Assembly (NCBI RefSeq): GCF_021462225.1 | Contig: NC_061805.1 | Location: 49,083,360 to 49,147,359, forward strand | Length of the DNA: 64,000 bases | Reading direction: 5' to 3' | From: Girardinichthys multiradiatus | Taxonomy: Eukaryota; Chordata; Actinopteri; Cyprinodontiformes; Goodeidae | Part shown: piece after piece, positions 12,365-23,335 of the stretch | How positions within the stretch are numbered: the stretch's first letter is position 1 | Layout: the number at the start of each line of letters is the position of its first letter | Translations under genes and position numbers: made by a program | The notes under the pieces: generated by a model | Database searches by the model: none | The model's input: the letters and a program-made list of their open reading frames with translations, nothing else | Told to the model about the DNA's origin: nothing

Positions 12365-12688
12365 ATAATGTTCTATAATCCTAATATAATCAATTAATTT
12401 TTGTGTTATAGTATTTTAAACACTGTACTACTTTTCATGGCATACCTGTGTACATCACTTATGTTTTCTAGAATTTTCTCCAAATTACATTTCATGTTTA
12501 TACATTTCATCTGAATTACATCTAAGTCAAACCGTGAAACCACATGTCATTCTACTCATAGAACCTTATTATCCTTTAAAAATAACTAGGTTTGTACTTC
12601 TGCAGCAGTCCTGACTCAATGCATTGCAATGGGCATGGCGCATGTGTCTCATACGGTAGTCACCTGATATCCAATCCAGTAATATATA
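12365..12688. other. Intron sequence, nothing recognised
   Basis: AT-rich gap between the LINE tail and the Tc1 element at 12689. Confidence 0.4.
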
Positions 12689-14256
12689 CAGGTCCTTCTC
12701 AAAAAATTAGCATATTGTGATAAAGTTCATTATTTTCTATAATGTAATGATGAAAATTTAACATTCATATATTTTAGATTCATTGCACACTAATTGAAAT
12801 ATTTCAGGTCTTTTATTGTCTTAATACGGATGATTTTGGCATACAGCTCATGAAAACCCAAAATTCCTATCTCACAAAATTAGCATATTTCATCCGACCA
12901 ATAAAAGAAAAGTGTTTTTAATACAAAAAACGTCAACCTTCAAATAATCATGTAGAGTTATGCACTCAATACTTGGTCGGGAATCCTTTGGTAGAAATGA
13001 CTGCTTCAATGCGGCGTGGCATGGAGGCAATCAGCCTGTGGCACTGCTGAGGTCTTATGGAGGCCCAGGATGCTTCGATAGCGGCCTTTAGCTCATCCAG
13101 AGTGTTGGGTCTTGAGTCTCTCAACGTTCTCTTCACAATAGCCCACAGATTCTCTATGGGGTTCAGGTCAGGAGAGTTGGCAGGCCAATTGAGCACAGTG
13201 ATACCATGGTCAGTAAACCATTTACCAGTGGTTTTGGCACTGTGAGCAGGTGCCAGGTCGTGCTGAAAAACGAAATCTTCATCTCCATAAAGCTTTTCAG
13301 CAGATGGAAGCATGAAGTGCTCCAAAATCTCCTGATAGCTAGCTGCATTGACCCTGCCCTTGATAAAACACAGTGGACCAACACCAGCAGCTGACACGGC
13401 ACCCCAGACCATCACTGACTGTGGGTACTTGACACTGGACTTCTGGCATTTTGGCATTTCCTTCTCCCCAGTCTTCCTCCAGACTCTGGCACATTGATTT
13501 CCGAATGACATGCAGAATTTGCTTTCGTCCGAAAAAAGTACTTTGGACCACTGAGCAACAGTCCAGTGCTGCTTCTCTGTAGCCCAGGTCTGGGGAATGC
13601 GGCACCTGTAGCCCATTTCCTGCACACGCCTGTGCACGGTGGCTCTGGATGTTTCTACTCCAGACTCAGTCCACTGCTTCCGCAGGTCCCCCAAGGTCTG
13701 GAATCGGCCCTTCTCCACAATCTTCCTCAGGGTCCGGTCACCTCTTCTCGTTGTGCAGCGTTTTCTGCCACACTTTTTCCTTCCCACAGACTTCCCACTG
13801 AGGTGCCTTGATACAGCACTCTGGGAACAGCCTATTCGTTCAGACATTTCTTTCTGTGTCTTACACTCTTGCTTGAGGGTGTCAATAGTGGCCTTCTGGA
13901 CAGCAGTCAGGTCGGCAGTCTTACCCATGATTGGGGTTTTGAGTGATAAACCAGGCTGGGAGTTTTAAAGGCCTCAGGAATCTTTTGCAGGTGTTTAGAG
14001 TTAACTCGTTGATTCAGATGATTAGGTTCATAGCTCGTTTAGAGACCCTTTTAAAAATATGCTAATTTTGTGAGATAGGAATTTTGGGTTTTCATGAGCT
14101 GTATGCCAAAATCATCTGTATTAAGACAATAAAAGACCTGAAATATTTCAGTTATTGTGCAATGAATCTAAAATATATGAATGTTAAATTTTCATCATGA
14201 CATTATGGAAAATAATGAACTTTATCACAATATGCTAATTTTTTGAGAAGGACCTG
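12689..14256 (-). mobile_element. Tc1-family transposon with 200-bp TIRs, deletion copy
   Basis: The element starts CAGGTCCTTCTCAAAAAATT and ends with the inverted version, flanked by TA (12687-12688, 14257-14258). It is 1568 bp, 42 bp shorter than the sister copy at 45272-46881. The difference is fully explained by an in-frame deletion in the transposase. The TIRs cover about 200 bp at each end and are nearly identical to those of the sister. It lies in the fras1 intron between the VWC5/6 and VWC6 exons, in the same orientation as fras1. Confidence 0.96.
12966..13928 (-). CDS. Tc1 transposase, 320 aa, lacking a 14-residue linker segment
   Basis: The open frame MGKTADLTAV...GFPTKY is uninterrupted. 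It has an N-terminal helix-turn-helix (SERIGCSQSAVSRHLSGK), a basic linker, and a DD34E catalytic core with Asp in FSDESKF (residue 134), Asp in QHDLAPAHS (224) and Glu in NPIENLW (259). Compared with the 334-aa copy at 45600-46604 it lacks 14 residues (114-127 of that copy) between the DNA-binding and catalytic parts. It also differs at eight positions, including Cys for Gly at 22. The catalytic triad is intact but the missing segment probably impairs function. Confidence 0.93.
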   Translation of the reverse strand: MGKTADLTAVQKATIDTLKQECKTQKEMSERIGCSQSAVSRHLSGKSVGRKKCGRKRCTTRRGDRTLRKIVEKGRFQTLGDLRKQWTESGVETSRATVHRRVQEMGYRCRIPQTWATEKQHWTVAQWSKVLFSDESKFCMSFGNQCARVWRKTGEKEMPKCQKSSVKYPQSVMVWGAVSAAGVGPLCFIKGRVNAASYQEILEHFMLPSAEKLYGDEDFVFQHDLAPAHSAKTTGKWFTDHGITVLNWPANSPDLNPIENLWAIVKRTLRDSRPNTLDELKAAIEASWASIRPQQCHRLIASMPRRIEAVISTKGFPTKY

Positions 14257-14258
14257 TA

Positions 14259-15115
14259 TATCAATGCATAGGCCTGTGAAGACAGAAATTAGATAGTACT
14301 TTTAGGTTAATCCACATTACCTTCAGCTTTGTCTGAACTTGAAAAAAAATCTCCTATAATCCATCTTCAAGTGCCAGATGCTCATGCTGGACAAATTGAT
14401 CCATTAAGCAACAAAAACTCCTTTTATTCAGGCCCAAACAAATTATTATTAGGTAAAAAAGAGAAAATCTTGCTTGTTATTATGCCTTTAGATCAACTCG
14501 AAGATAGGTCTTACATAAATGTGACTCATTATCCTAACTCATTATCTTTCCATGTTGTTATCTAAAGGTCATTTGAGCATTAAAACCAGTAATCATTCTG
14601 CCACAAATGCATTTGTTTTCTTTTACTAATGGTGAAATACTTTCTTCAAGGAGACAAATAGCAATCCATTTGGAGACGACAGCTGCAGTTTGTAGGCTCA
14701 CTCTGGACAAACGTCTTGGATTTCACAATGTTTCATACTGACTGTCATTGTAAAATACCTAGGCTCTAAAATGTAGTTGTCCAATACCTATCTTTGAATA
14801 ATGAAATTAATGAAATCCTTCAAGAGTTTAAGAAAACAGAACTCAGACAAAACAGCCTCATATAATTTGGTTTATCTGCCATAAAAAACATATTCAATCA
14901 AACATACTACATTATTATTTTCTTCTGCTTGTGTTCATTCATTTATTGGCTGTATGGGACCTTTAATGCAACAATTTTTCGCACCTTTTTTGGCTTCTAA
15001 GAACAGAGATTATAAACACCTACATTGTTTTAATTTCTTGCTTCCTTCAGCCACTTTAATTATGTTCATTTGCAAATCATTTAATGTTGTATTTTAATTA
15101 CTCATAAAGAAGTAC
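14259..15115. other. fras1 intron sequence, no recognised element
   Basis: AT-rich sequence between the Tc1 element and the VWC5/6 exon. A short open frame at 14329-14565 has no domain signature. Confidence 0.45.
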
Positions 15116-15205
15116 CTTGTAAGATTTCCCCTCATAGAGACAAGACGGTTTTGCAGACAAACATTCTGGACAGCACTTTCCCGACAGATGAACAAGCTCT
15201 GATTC
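15116..15205 (-). CDS. fras1: fras1 exon: end of VWC5, start of VWC6
   Basis: The exon is 90 bp (30 codons, phase 0/0), acceptor TGATTTAG, donor GTACTT. The peptide ESELVHLSGKCCPEC completes VWC5, and SCLYEGKSYK opens VWC6. From memory, mammalian FRAS1 has extra residues after the first cysteine of VWC6; here the exon moves directly to the next one, so this fish VWC6 appears shorter. An L2-type LINE relic starts about 400 bp upstream of this exon. Confidence 0.87.
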
Positions 15206-15599
15206 CTAAATCAGAAACAAAAAACAAGAAAAGGACATATTAAAATGTACTCAGTTCTGTCACATTCCAGTATATTCCTTTATTATTCAAATTTCTTTAG
15301 CATTACCATAATAATAACATGCTAGGTGACTAACCACACAGCTTGAACACTGTCCAGATGGATGACTAGGCACAATTTCAATGCAACCATCAAGCAGCAA
15401 CACATCACAGTGATACATTAAAGTAAAACTAAACCAAAAATACAAAAAAACAACTAGCAACTAAGTGAGTTCAGGGAGCATGGGAGAGGGGAAGGGGTGA
15501 CCAGTTTGTTTCATGATTCACTAACATTTTAAAGTTTTGAATATGTGGCTGTCCAGGTTAAGAGTCCTGCTCAAGCTATGTTTATGAATATTTACAGAC

Positions 15600-16535
15600 C
15601 TCAGAAACCCAAAGCAAAGCTTTCCAATGGTATCAATGACCCTCTGTCTGTTATATGTGTATTACGACTGTTTAATCATTGTGGGAGACTTCTTCATCCA
15701 TGTTGACAACCCTCAAGACAAAGGGCCAAAGCATTATGTGAAACATTTCAGTTTGACTCAACACGTTAAACAGCCAACACAAAAATGGGGACATATCTTG
15801 GACTCAATGATCAGTAAGGGTCTTTGTAATTGATGTTACCCTTTCTGACCACTTTTCTTTTATCTTAGAAGGCATCATTTCTATTGATTCAATTAGCCGA
15901 AGATAAGAATATAGGAAAAATATCTTCTAAGGACAGCGCAACTGAACCATTAACCATGTTTACTCTTCCACCTCTACTTTGTTCTGTAACTCAGTAAATG
16001 AGCTAGTAGATAACTTCCAGTCTAAAGTTTCAGACATCATTGATTCCATTGCTCCCATTAAGGTGGAGGTTGTCTCTGGTAAGAAGAAATCTTTGTGGAG
16101 AAAAGCTCTAATTATCAACAAATACATTAATAATGCCTGTGCCTTGTTTGCTACGGTCAACAGGTTAACAAACCCTCCTGTCTGTGAACTCTGAACTCCA
16201 ATCTAACAAGGCCTGCAATGCATTTGCTAACTTTACTAAGAAAATTTAGAGGATTAGAGTAGTCTGTGCATCAATATCAAGTCCAGCACCATTGCTGTAT
16301 CCAACCAAAACACATTTAGACATAAAACATTTACTTGAATAAAGCTCCTCCTCCTCTCTTCTTGATATTTTACCCACAGCTTTCTTTAAGAAGGTTTTAC
16401 CTGTTATAGCGTTTGATTTGATTCAAATAATAAACTCATCCATGTTGTCAGATGTCTTCAACCAGGCCATAGAAACAGCAATTATCAAACCACTGGTAAA
16501 AAAGAATCATTGGGACAAGTTGCCATTGCAAAATT
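15600..16535 (+). pseudogene. L2-like LINE endonuclease/linker relic
   Basis: Pieces of the apurinic endonuclease domain are readable: IIVGDFFIHVDNPQDKG (GDFNIH-type motif), FSLTQHVKQPTQKWGHILDSMIS and a weak SDH-type block. These are followed by the linker FQSKVSDIIDSIAPIKVEVVSGKKK and TAIIKPLVKKNH. The order matches L2-type fish LINEs, but stops, shifts and internal deletions are frequent and the catalytic reverse transcriptase boxes are absent. It is probably an independent insertion from the LINE at 11060. Confidence 0.75.
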
Positions 16536-18359
16536 GTTGCTGAAATATGCTGTTTAAATAAACTTGCCTTAACATAACCAAATAAAGTTTGAGTTTGTTA
16601 TGCTCCTTTTCCTTGGCCTTTAAAAGGTTGATCACAAGTCAGAAGGCATAAACAGTATGTTCAGTCTTTGAAGCATTACGTTATTAGTCTAGCGATCATA
16701 AACCTAACTATAAATATTAGTCCCTCTTTCTGCCTACTGACTCAAAGACGTCATTAAACCCATAACCTTCTCTGAAGTGTTACAAACACCGATGCACGCA
16801 TACATTCACACACACGTTGAAAACTGAATAGCTATGATCTTCTTAGCAAAGTGACCTTGTTCATTTCAGGGCTGGACAAGTGCCAGTTATGCTACTTACA
16901 GTTAATGACACTTAACAACTTTAATTATCACCATATAGCATGATTAATGGGGTTTTATTGGGTCCTCAGGGAGGGACATTAAAGCAATATGATTAAATCA
17001 GGTTCACCCCTGCCCACCTAAAGCAGACATTCAGAATAAATAATGGATACACCAGTTATTGACCTTAAAGAATCTTTGGAGTTGCTTAAAACTGTCCAAC
17101 CATCCAGTATCCCACATTCCCAACTATCTTAAGAGTTTTAATTAACAGATCAAGTCTGTTTTAATTTGAAACTGATGCCACATAATAAGATCATTATATG
17201 TAAAGCACAGAAGGAAAGCCTTGTAGCTGTCGGGTTAATTCTTTCTTTTTTTGGACCGAGCAGCACATTTTAAGGCTACGCTTCTTCTCATTAGTTCCAT
17301 CTTGCCTTTCAATTTACTGCATCTTAACTAAGTGATTATCTGTGACAACCCTATATCCTTTAATGAATATTCTTACTCTAGTTTCAGATGGCAAAATGTA
17401 GAAAATCTAGGAACATGTGAACAAAATAACTAAGACAGCTTCCATTAACTCAATAGTAGCCTTTTAAAGTTAGGAAATGGGATTTTTGGGTGCTGTAGCC
17501 TTACATTTCTTTTACATTAGTGTTGATGGTTAATCCTGATTCAATGGATTTAAACTGAATGTGGCATTTAATCTCATTGAAGTTAAAGGCTCAGCTGAAC
17601 CTCCTGAAGTAAAGTTCGACACATGCATATCTTAAAAGTGCAGGGCCATCTACATTCCTTTACTTTTACTTGGTCAGAAAAGCTCTGCTATCTGTTCAGG
17701 GTTTCCCAAATCAAGATAAAGGCTCAAAAGTTAAAAAAACAGCAAAATTGTTACAAACTGTTTGCAACTTTTGATTGATTTAGTGTCCCAGTTGGTATAC
17801 TGTAAACAGAAACAGACAGCGAGCTGCAAAAACGCCAGCATCAACAGGCTAAATCCTCTCAGCCCACCAATACTACAGGCTTGTTGAGTTATTCTGCACA
17901 GACGTTTAACAGTTTACGTTTAACACTGTAAAACATTTATTAAACATCCCTAATATTCTTTATATATTTGTAATGCTTTCTTCTAAGCAGCCACAATTTT
18001 TTGTAATGTGTTAAGTAGGACTTGCCAATATGTTCTTAAAAGGTTTTCAAGATATTTAGCGGTATTTATTGGGATAACGACCATGTGTGAAAGTCATGTC
18101 TTTAAAAAAGAAACAAAACGAATCCAGAAAAAAAATGAGAGATGCATTATCCCTAATCTAATTATCTACTGTATGAAAAGATCAGATCAGTTTTATTATT
18201 TGCAGTTAATGCGTTAGTTCAGGCTCAGGAACGGTCCGCAACTCCTATTACCCAGCCTTCTCTTCATACTCAGTTTTCCCATTTAACACGTTTTTTTAAT
18301 CCTTACATACTGCATCGGCCATCCTCCTCACCTTACAACCATTTGAGCTAATTTCATTT
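16536..18359. other. fras1 intron sequence, no recognised element
   Basis: About 1.8 kb without coding, RNA or clear transposon signatures. Confidence 0.4.
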
Positions 18360-18560
18360 GTTTGCCCTTGTTTGCATTGTGGGAGCTGAAGTCCTGAGAT
18401 AGAACCCTCACTGGGAGTCTCCAGCTCCAAAGCTAGTTAAGTGCCTTGCCCAGGGGCACATCTACATGTGACAGGAGGAAACTGGAATTGAATCCACAAA
18501 TTTTGGATTGCAAGATGACTACTTCAACCACTGGGCCACGTTGGCCCCAAGGCGCTGTAC
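18360..18560 (-). repeat. Dispersed repeat, second copy of the 1740-1860 family
   Basis: Reverse complement shows GGATTCAATTCCAG, CTCCTGTCACATGTAGATGTG and GGGCAAGGCACTTAAC in the same order as 1750-1810. Confidence 0.55.
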
Positions 18561-20289
18561 CATTCAGACTGATGGAGAGTCTAGCTGTGCTTTGCTTTGA
18601 CTCTACATTAGGGGCCTGATCTTCAAAGATCCCAAATGGCGTGTGCAAATTTGCATGTACTATAAATAAATTGCACGTGCAATAAGTGGGCGTGTTGCAT
18701 GCGATCTTCAAAGATTGCGCATGCAATGGATATTAGGTGGAAAACAGGTGCAGACCGCCCAATTTAAATGAGGAAATTGCGTGTGCTACTGGCAAACAGA
18801 TGCTGGAAGTATGCGGGGATTGATCCAGCAGCTGATTTTTTTTTCTTTCTGTTCCGTTCGGCCCTTGCTTTTCTGGACTGTTACACTTGGTTAACTTTTG
18901 TTGACGTAACAAGATAATTTCTCCTATCTTGCTCGACGTAGTAACACGCAACATAAATTGCCAATCAATATGAACAATATAACAGACAAACATGTCTATT
19001 AATTAATTTATTACAGGTTCGCCTCCCTTGATCTTTTAATTCTTTTCGAGACTCACCGGGTTCTTTTGTTTTTTTGAGAGTCTGTATTTGAAGAATTCAG
19101 AGTTAATGATAAACAGCCACAATATTTAAGCCTGAACATGATATTAGCAACATTAAAGCAACATAAATATAGTTTGTTGTAGGAGTTGGCAATCGGTATA
19201 TTATAGCTTTGCTAATTTTAAAACATAGCATCATAACTGTCCCGCAAAGAATTTAAATCTAACATTTATTAACATAAAAATAAATGATTTCCCAATGATT
19301 TTACTGAATATATTTTAACGATACACAACGTGTTGGATTGTTTAAATTGTTTTTTGATGACACAAAATCATTTCGTTACTGGATAAAGAAAACCCTCCCC
19401 TGGCATATGCTCACATTTAAACAATGAAATCAAACTGATCCAGCTCTGATTCCCCTCCACTGACATAATGTTAGTGTCAATAAAGCAATGTGTTTTGTTT
19501 AGTGACGAGGTTAAAGCATACACCGTCTTTGTCACCACATGGAAAAGCTGCCTTTAAATTATTATTTTTTTACTTGCTAAGAAGGGATTTTAGCATCTAG
19601 TTTCCAAATGAAGGATTTAATTTGCCCTATAACGTCTTTATTTCTTTCCTATTAATAATATTATCAACATCAAAGCACAGTGGGTCGTTTGCATGATTTG
19701 TGACTACAGTCAACAGGTTGTGCACACTTGATCATTAATGTTTGTATTTGCCGTGATCTTTGTGCGCATTAAGCAGATCATCACTGACAGCGATATTACT
19801 CTGAAATGATCAAGACGCCAGAAAAAAGTGTTTCAACGAGTTTCTATATCATGGCCATTGTTTGTGATTGGCTCCAAATCAGAGCTTAGATAATCCTACA
19901 TTGAATCCTCTATTCTCATCTATTTTTATTATTTTTGTTTTTTCCAACCCAAATCTGTTGGCACATGTACAGAAGATTCTTTCTCCACATCATCTGTCGT
20001 TTTATCTATGCCTCTTTCTGACCAAAGACCGCAGACATTTTTGCGTCCCAGTTAGCACCTGAATTTCAAACGTGCTAAATTCACACGCTATCCCTTTCAG
20101 GTTTGGAAAATTGCAGTACGGGTGGTAAAGGAATACATTTTCATATCCTCCTCCCATAAATTTGCGTGTTTGGGTCATTATCATGTGTTCTGCATATTCA
20201 AGAAGGCAGACACGCCTTCTGAGTCTGTATGTGTTGGTGTATGTACTTGTGTGTGTGTGTTCTTGTACTTGTTGCTGAGTGAGAACCAT

Positions 20290-20543
20290 TTTTTGTATTT
20301 TTATCGCAAAGTGAGGACATTTTGACAAAGTGAGGACATTTTCCTGGTCCTCACTTTTTCAAATTCCGTTCTTGGGACAGGGGTTAGGTTTAGGACTAGG
20401 GTATGAATTGAGTTATTGTTAGGGTTAGGGTTAGGTATTAACTGGTTAGGGTTAGGGTCAGGGTTAGGCACTAAAAATCAAGGAAAATGAATAGAAGTCA
20501 ATGGAAGTAACCAAAAAGTCCTCATAAAGATAGTAAAACACAG

Positions 20544-20586
<43 letters not shown>

Positions 20587-20600
20587 GGTGTATGTACTGG
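20290..20600 (+). repeat. Fish dispersed repeat with GTGAGGACATTTT units, GGTTAG units and terminal (TG)n
   Basis: It has two GTGAGGACATTTT units, TGGTCCTCACTTTTTC, then degenerate TTAGGG-like repeats (20411-20470), then GTCCTCATAAAGATAG and a (TG)n tract at 20545-20585. This composite order is known from many fish genomes, so the telomere-like units belong to the repeat. Confidence 0.65.
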
Positions 20601-20609
20601 TGTGTGTTT

Positions 20610-21275
20610 GGTGTACTTGTCTGCATAATCATTCAGTGTTTCTCAGTTGGTGCTGGAGTTCTCAGGTCTGCTGGATGACAGGTGTTTCCTATCTGCTGAT
20701 TGCATGGAGGAGTACTTAAGCGGGAGGTTGCCAGCATTTCGACGCCAGAGAGTTTGCCTTTTAGTGGTAACAAGCTCAGCCTCTACTGATTTTTCTGCTT
20801 TGCTCATGTGCTTCTAGTAACTTTGTATTTTGCTAACCCTAACCCTAACCTCACTACTGTCTGTACCTTTTTGGACATGGACCAAGCTGGCGGCTTCCCG
20901 TTTCCTTCAACTCCAGGACCCAGGCATCAGCGTAACCTGTTCCATCCTCCATCACAAACATCGGCACCTGAGCTCCATTTGGTTGGCACCAAGACCACAA
21001 CTAAAAGACAACTGAACAATCTCTCTTCGCAAGTTAAGACTCTGGATCTCTCTACCCTGGCGGTTCAAGCTACAACAATTTAGTAAGCCATTTCTCAGAT
21101 CTAAGTAATCAGTTGCTTCATATTATTTGTTTGTTCACCAGTCCATTCTTCTTCCTTCCCGTACAGTTGGTGTTTCCAGTCCTCGTCCCTGATTACTTTG
21201 CTGACAATAAAACCCGTAAAACTTTTACTTCTGAGTGTTCTCTGTATGTGGGTCAAAACTGTACTGAAAATGACA
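20610..21275 (+). mobile_element. LTR-like sequence (boundaries uncertain)
   Basis: It contains TACTTAAGCGGGAGG followed by ACGCCAGAGAGTTTGCC (core-promoter-like) and an AATAAAACCCG polyadenylation-type signal near 21208. A start at TGTCTGC and an end at ATGACA would fit TG...CA termini, but the flanking pentamers do not match, so I cannot prove an LTR. Two CCTAACCCTAACC telomere-like units sit at about 20836-20852. Confidence 0.35.
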
Positions 21276-21637
21276 AAAGTTTGCGCCCGCAGTTCTGCTG
21301 ATTTTGCACACGCCATCTGATTACCACGTTAATTGTAGATCAGCTTTGCGGACGCAAACAGGTTTGGTACACGCAAACCTTTTGAAGATCAGGCCCTAGA
21401 TGTACAAAAAGCGTTTCTGCCTGAATCCTTGGTAATCTGTAGTGTAGCTCTTTAGACAGACGATCTTGTATTTTCACCCTTATTTGAAAGCAAGCTTAAA
21501 AGAAGAAACAACTTGCAGAGATCTCTTCAGAAGAAGCAAATAAGGGAATAAGCAAGTCTTCCTCCTGAAACTACCCCATTTCATTCCTTTCTGGCCACAA
21601 ACGACTACTACTGAACATCTTCTTCCTTCAGGCTTAC

Positions 21638-21829
21638 CTGCGGGCATTCAACACGACCACATTCGGCCCTCCGACAGAGGACTTGACCACGGTTACAGGT
21701 GCAGAACTCGCATCCCGTGCCGTTCCACATGTCTCCATGGTAACGAACTGCCTCCTGGTACAGGCAGCTTTCTTTGGCTGGAGCACATTCCTCACAGCAC
21801 CGACCGGCGCGCCGCACTTTGGTCAGACC
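21638..21829 (-). CDS. fras1: fras1 exon: end of VWC4 and most of VWC5
   Basis: The exon is 192 bp (64 codons, phase 0/0), the longest in the window, with acceptor TTTGCAG and donor GTAAGC. The peptide starts GLTKVRRAGRCCEEC, closing VWC4, and continues SCLYQEAVRYHGDMWNGTGC through EFCTC to VECPQ, forming most of VWC5. NGT is a possible N-glycosylation site. The basic stretch KVRRAGR just before CCEEC is also basic in mammalian FRAS1 (family knowledge). Local base composition is GC-richer than the surrounding intron. Confidence 0.92.
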
Positions 21830-22261
21830 CTGCAAAGGAACGGAGAAGTGACATTCAGAAATAAAGGAGGGAAAATAACTGAGCTGCTAGAGGAGACAAA
21901 GAAAACCAGAGGCGCTCACAGAAATGCTGCTTTTCTGCTTATTATGTTTTCCAGTGGAGCGAAGATAAGAGTCTAAAAAGGGTTTGTGTTGCATCATTAA
22001 GGACAAACACAGTTTAGGCCATCAGGCTGTTCTCATAGCCTTTTTTTTTAAATGCTGAAGAAAGCAGATTTACTAACAACAATGTAGTAACTGCAACAGC
22101 TGAAATATCGAGATATCGAGAATGAACATTTGCAGAAAAGTCCTCAGTGTGGAAATATTTGTGATTAATGTGTTTCCAAAGAAAAAACTGATGCTTTTCA
22201 ATTTTGTACTTTTTAATTTTTGTGAATAGTTTCTTCATGTTTAGAAGGACTGCTTTGTGGT
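21830..22261. other. fras1 intron sequence, nothing recognised
   Basis: Short intron stretch upstream (in gene orientation) of the VWC4/5 exon. Confidence 0.4.
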
Positions 22262-22489
22262 AAAGTTGGTAGCACTGTTGCCTTGCAGCAAGAAGGTCCA
22301 AGACTTTCTGCATGGAGTTTGCATGTTCTCCCTGTGCATGCATCGGTTCTCTCTGGGTACTCAGACTTCCTCCCACAGTCCAAAACATGACTGATTCCTC
22401 TAAATTACCCTTAGGCATGGGTGTGTGAATACATCATTGTTTGTCCTGTGTCTCTGTGATGGACTGCTGACCTGTCCAGGGTGTCTGAA
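22262..22489 (-). repeat. Teleost dispersed repeat, same family as 1224-1455, opposite strand
   Basis: It reads GTTGCCTTGCAGCAAGAAGG, GGAGTTTGCATGTTCTCCC, CTTCCTCCCACAGTCCAAAA and TGATGGACTGCTGACCTGTCC, the reverse complement of the family at 1250-1450. Confidence 0.65.
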
Positions 22490-23335
22490 CAACACATCTA
22501 AGGTCAAACAACAGTTTTTGAATAGGATTTTAGTCCAGACTTTGGTTAGGCCACTCCAAAACTTCATTTAGCTTTTTTTCAGTCATTCAGAGATGGCCTT
22601 GCTCATTGATCTGTTGGAGAACCAAAGTGTGATTGGGCTTATGGTCATGTATTGATATCTGGTCATTCTCCTGAAGGAAGGTACATAGCAAAGTTCATGA
22701 TTCCATCAATTAAAGACAGTCATCCAGTTCTTGGAGCCCCAGAGCATCACACCACCACCACCATTTCGGACTATAGGTATGATGCTTTGTTTGTGAAATG
22801 CTGACTTAGTTTTATATACGATGTACCATGACACCCACCTTTTTGGTTGATCAAGCTCTCCTGGGAAGGTTCACCACTGCTGCATGTTTTCTCTCTGTAA
22901 CCCTCTCCAGACTGAGATGTCAATGACTTCATTTTCTACAGTTTTGGAATTTATTTTAAGATGATGTGTTACTTTTTGAGATCTTTTTAGTCGTCAAAGA
23001 AGTTCTATTTAAATTATTTATTATACCTGCAGGTCAGGTAATATTAAGGTCTGGGGTCGACTCTTGAAATTCAGCTCAGCTTTCAAAAAATCAGTTAATT
23101 TATGATTCAACAAGGGGAGAAATTGCATTTTCCTAGAGGGCAAGGTGGGTTTAAATAGCTTTTTTCCCCTTAAATGAATAAAATCCTCATTTGAAAACAG
23201 CCCTTTGTGTTTACTCGGGTCATCCTTATCAAATATAAAAATGTGTTTGATGATCTGAAACATGTAGGTGTGACAAAAAAAAAAAAACAACAATAAATCT
23301 GTAAGGGGAAAATACTTTTCCACAGCACAGTAAGT
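22490..23335 (-). mobile_element. Decayed Tc1-like transposon
   Basis: The segment retains antisense transposase wording (TTAGGCCACTCCAAAACTTC, CAGAGCATCACACCACCACC) and ends with GGGGAAAATACTTTTCCACA, like the terminal repeat of a common fish Tc1 family. It holds no open transposase frame. Confidence 0.65.

Larger units (their letters stand above)
18604..21404. mobile_element. Candidate 2.8-kb DNA element bounded by inverted repeats
   Basis: The left end TACATTAGGGGCCTGATCTT (18604) and the right end, whose complement is TACATCTAGGGCCTGATCTT (ending 21404), form terminal inverted repeats of about 28 bp; GGCCTGATCTTCAAA is exact. The interior has no transposase-like frame, so it would be non-autonomous or an old element loaded with later insertions. 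It contains a fish repeat with telomere-like GTTAGG units, a (TG)n tract and LTR-like sequence. No clear target duplication is seen, so the boundaries rest on the inverted repeats alone. Confidence 0.5.

Noticed and set aside
13057..13968. Several + strand open frames between 13057 and 13968
   Set aside because: They are antisense shadows of the Tc1 transposase; similar shadows occur opposite 45600-46604.
20411..20852. Interstitial telomere (TTAGGG-like units on both sides of a TG tract)
   Set aside because: The units are degenerate, short and embedded in a fish dispersed repeat of known order; no chromosome-fusion point is needed.
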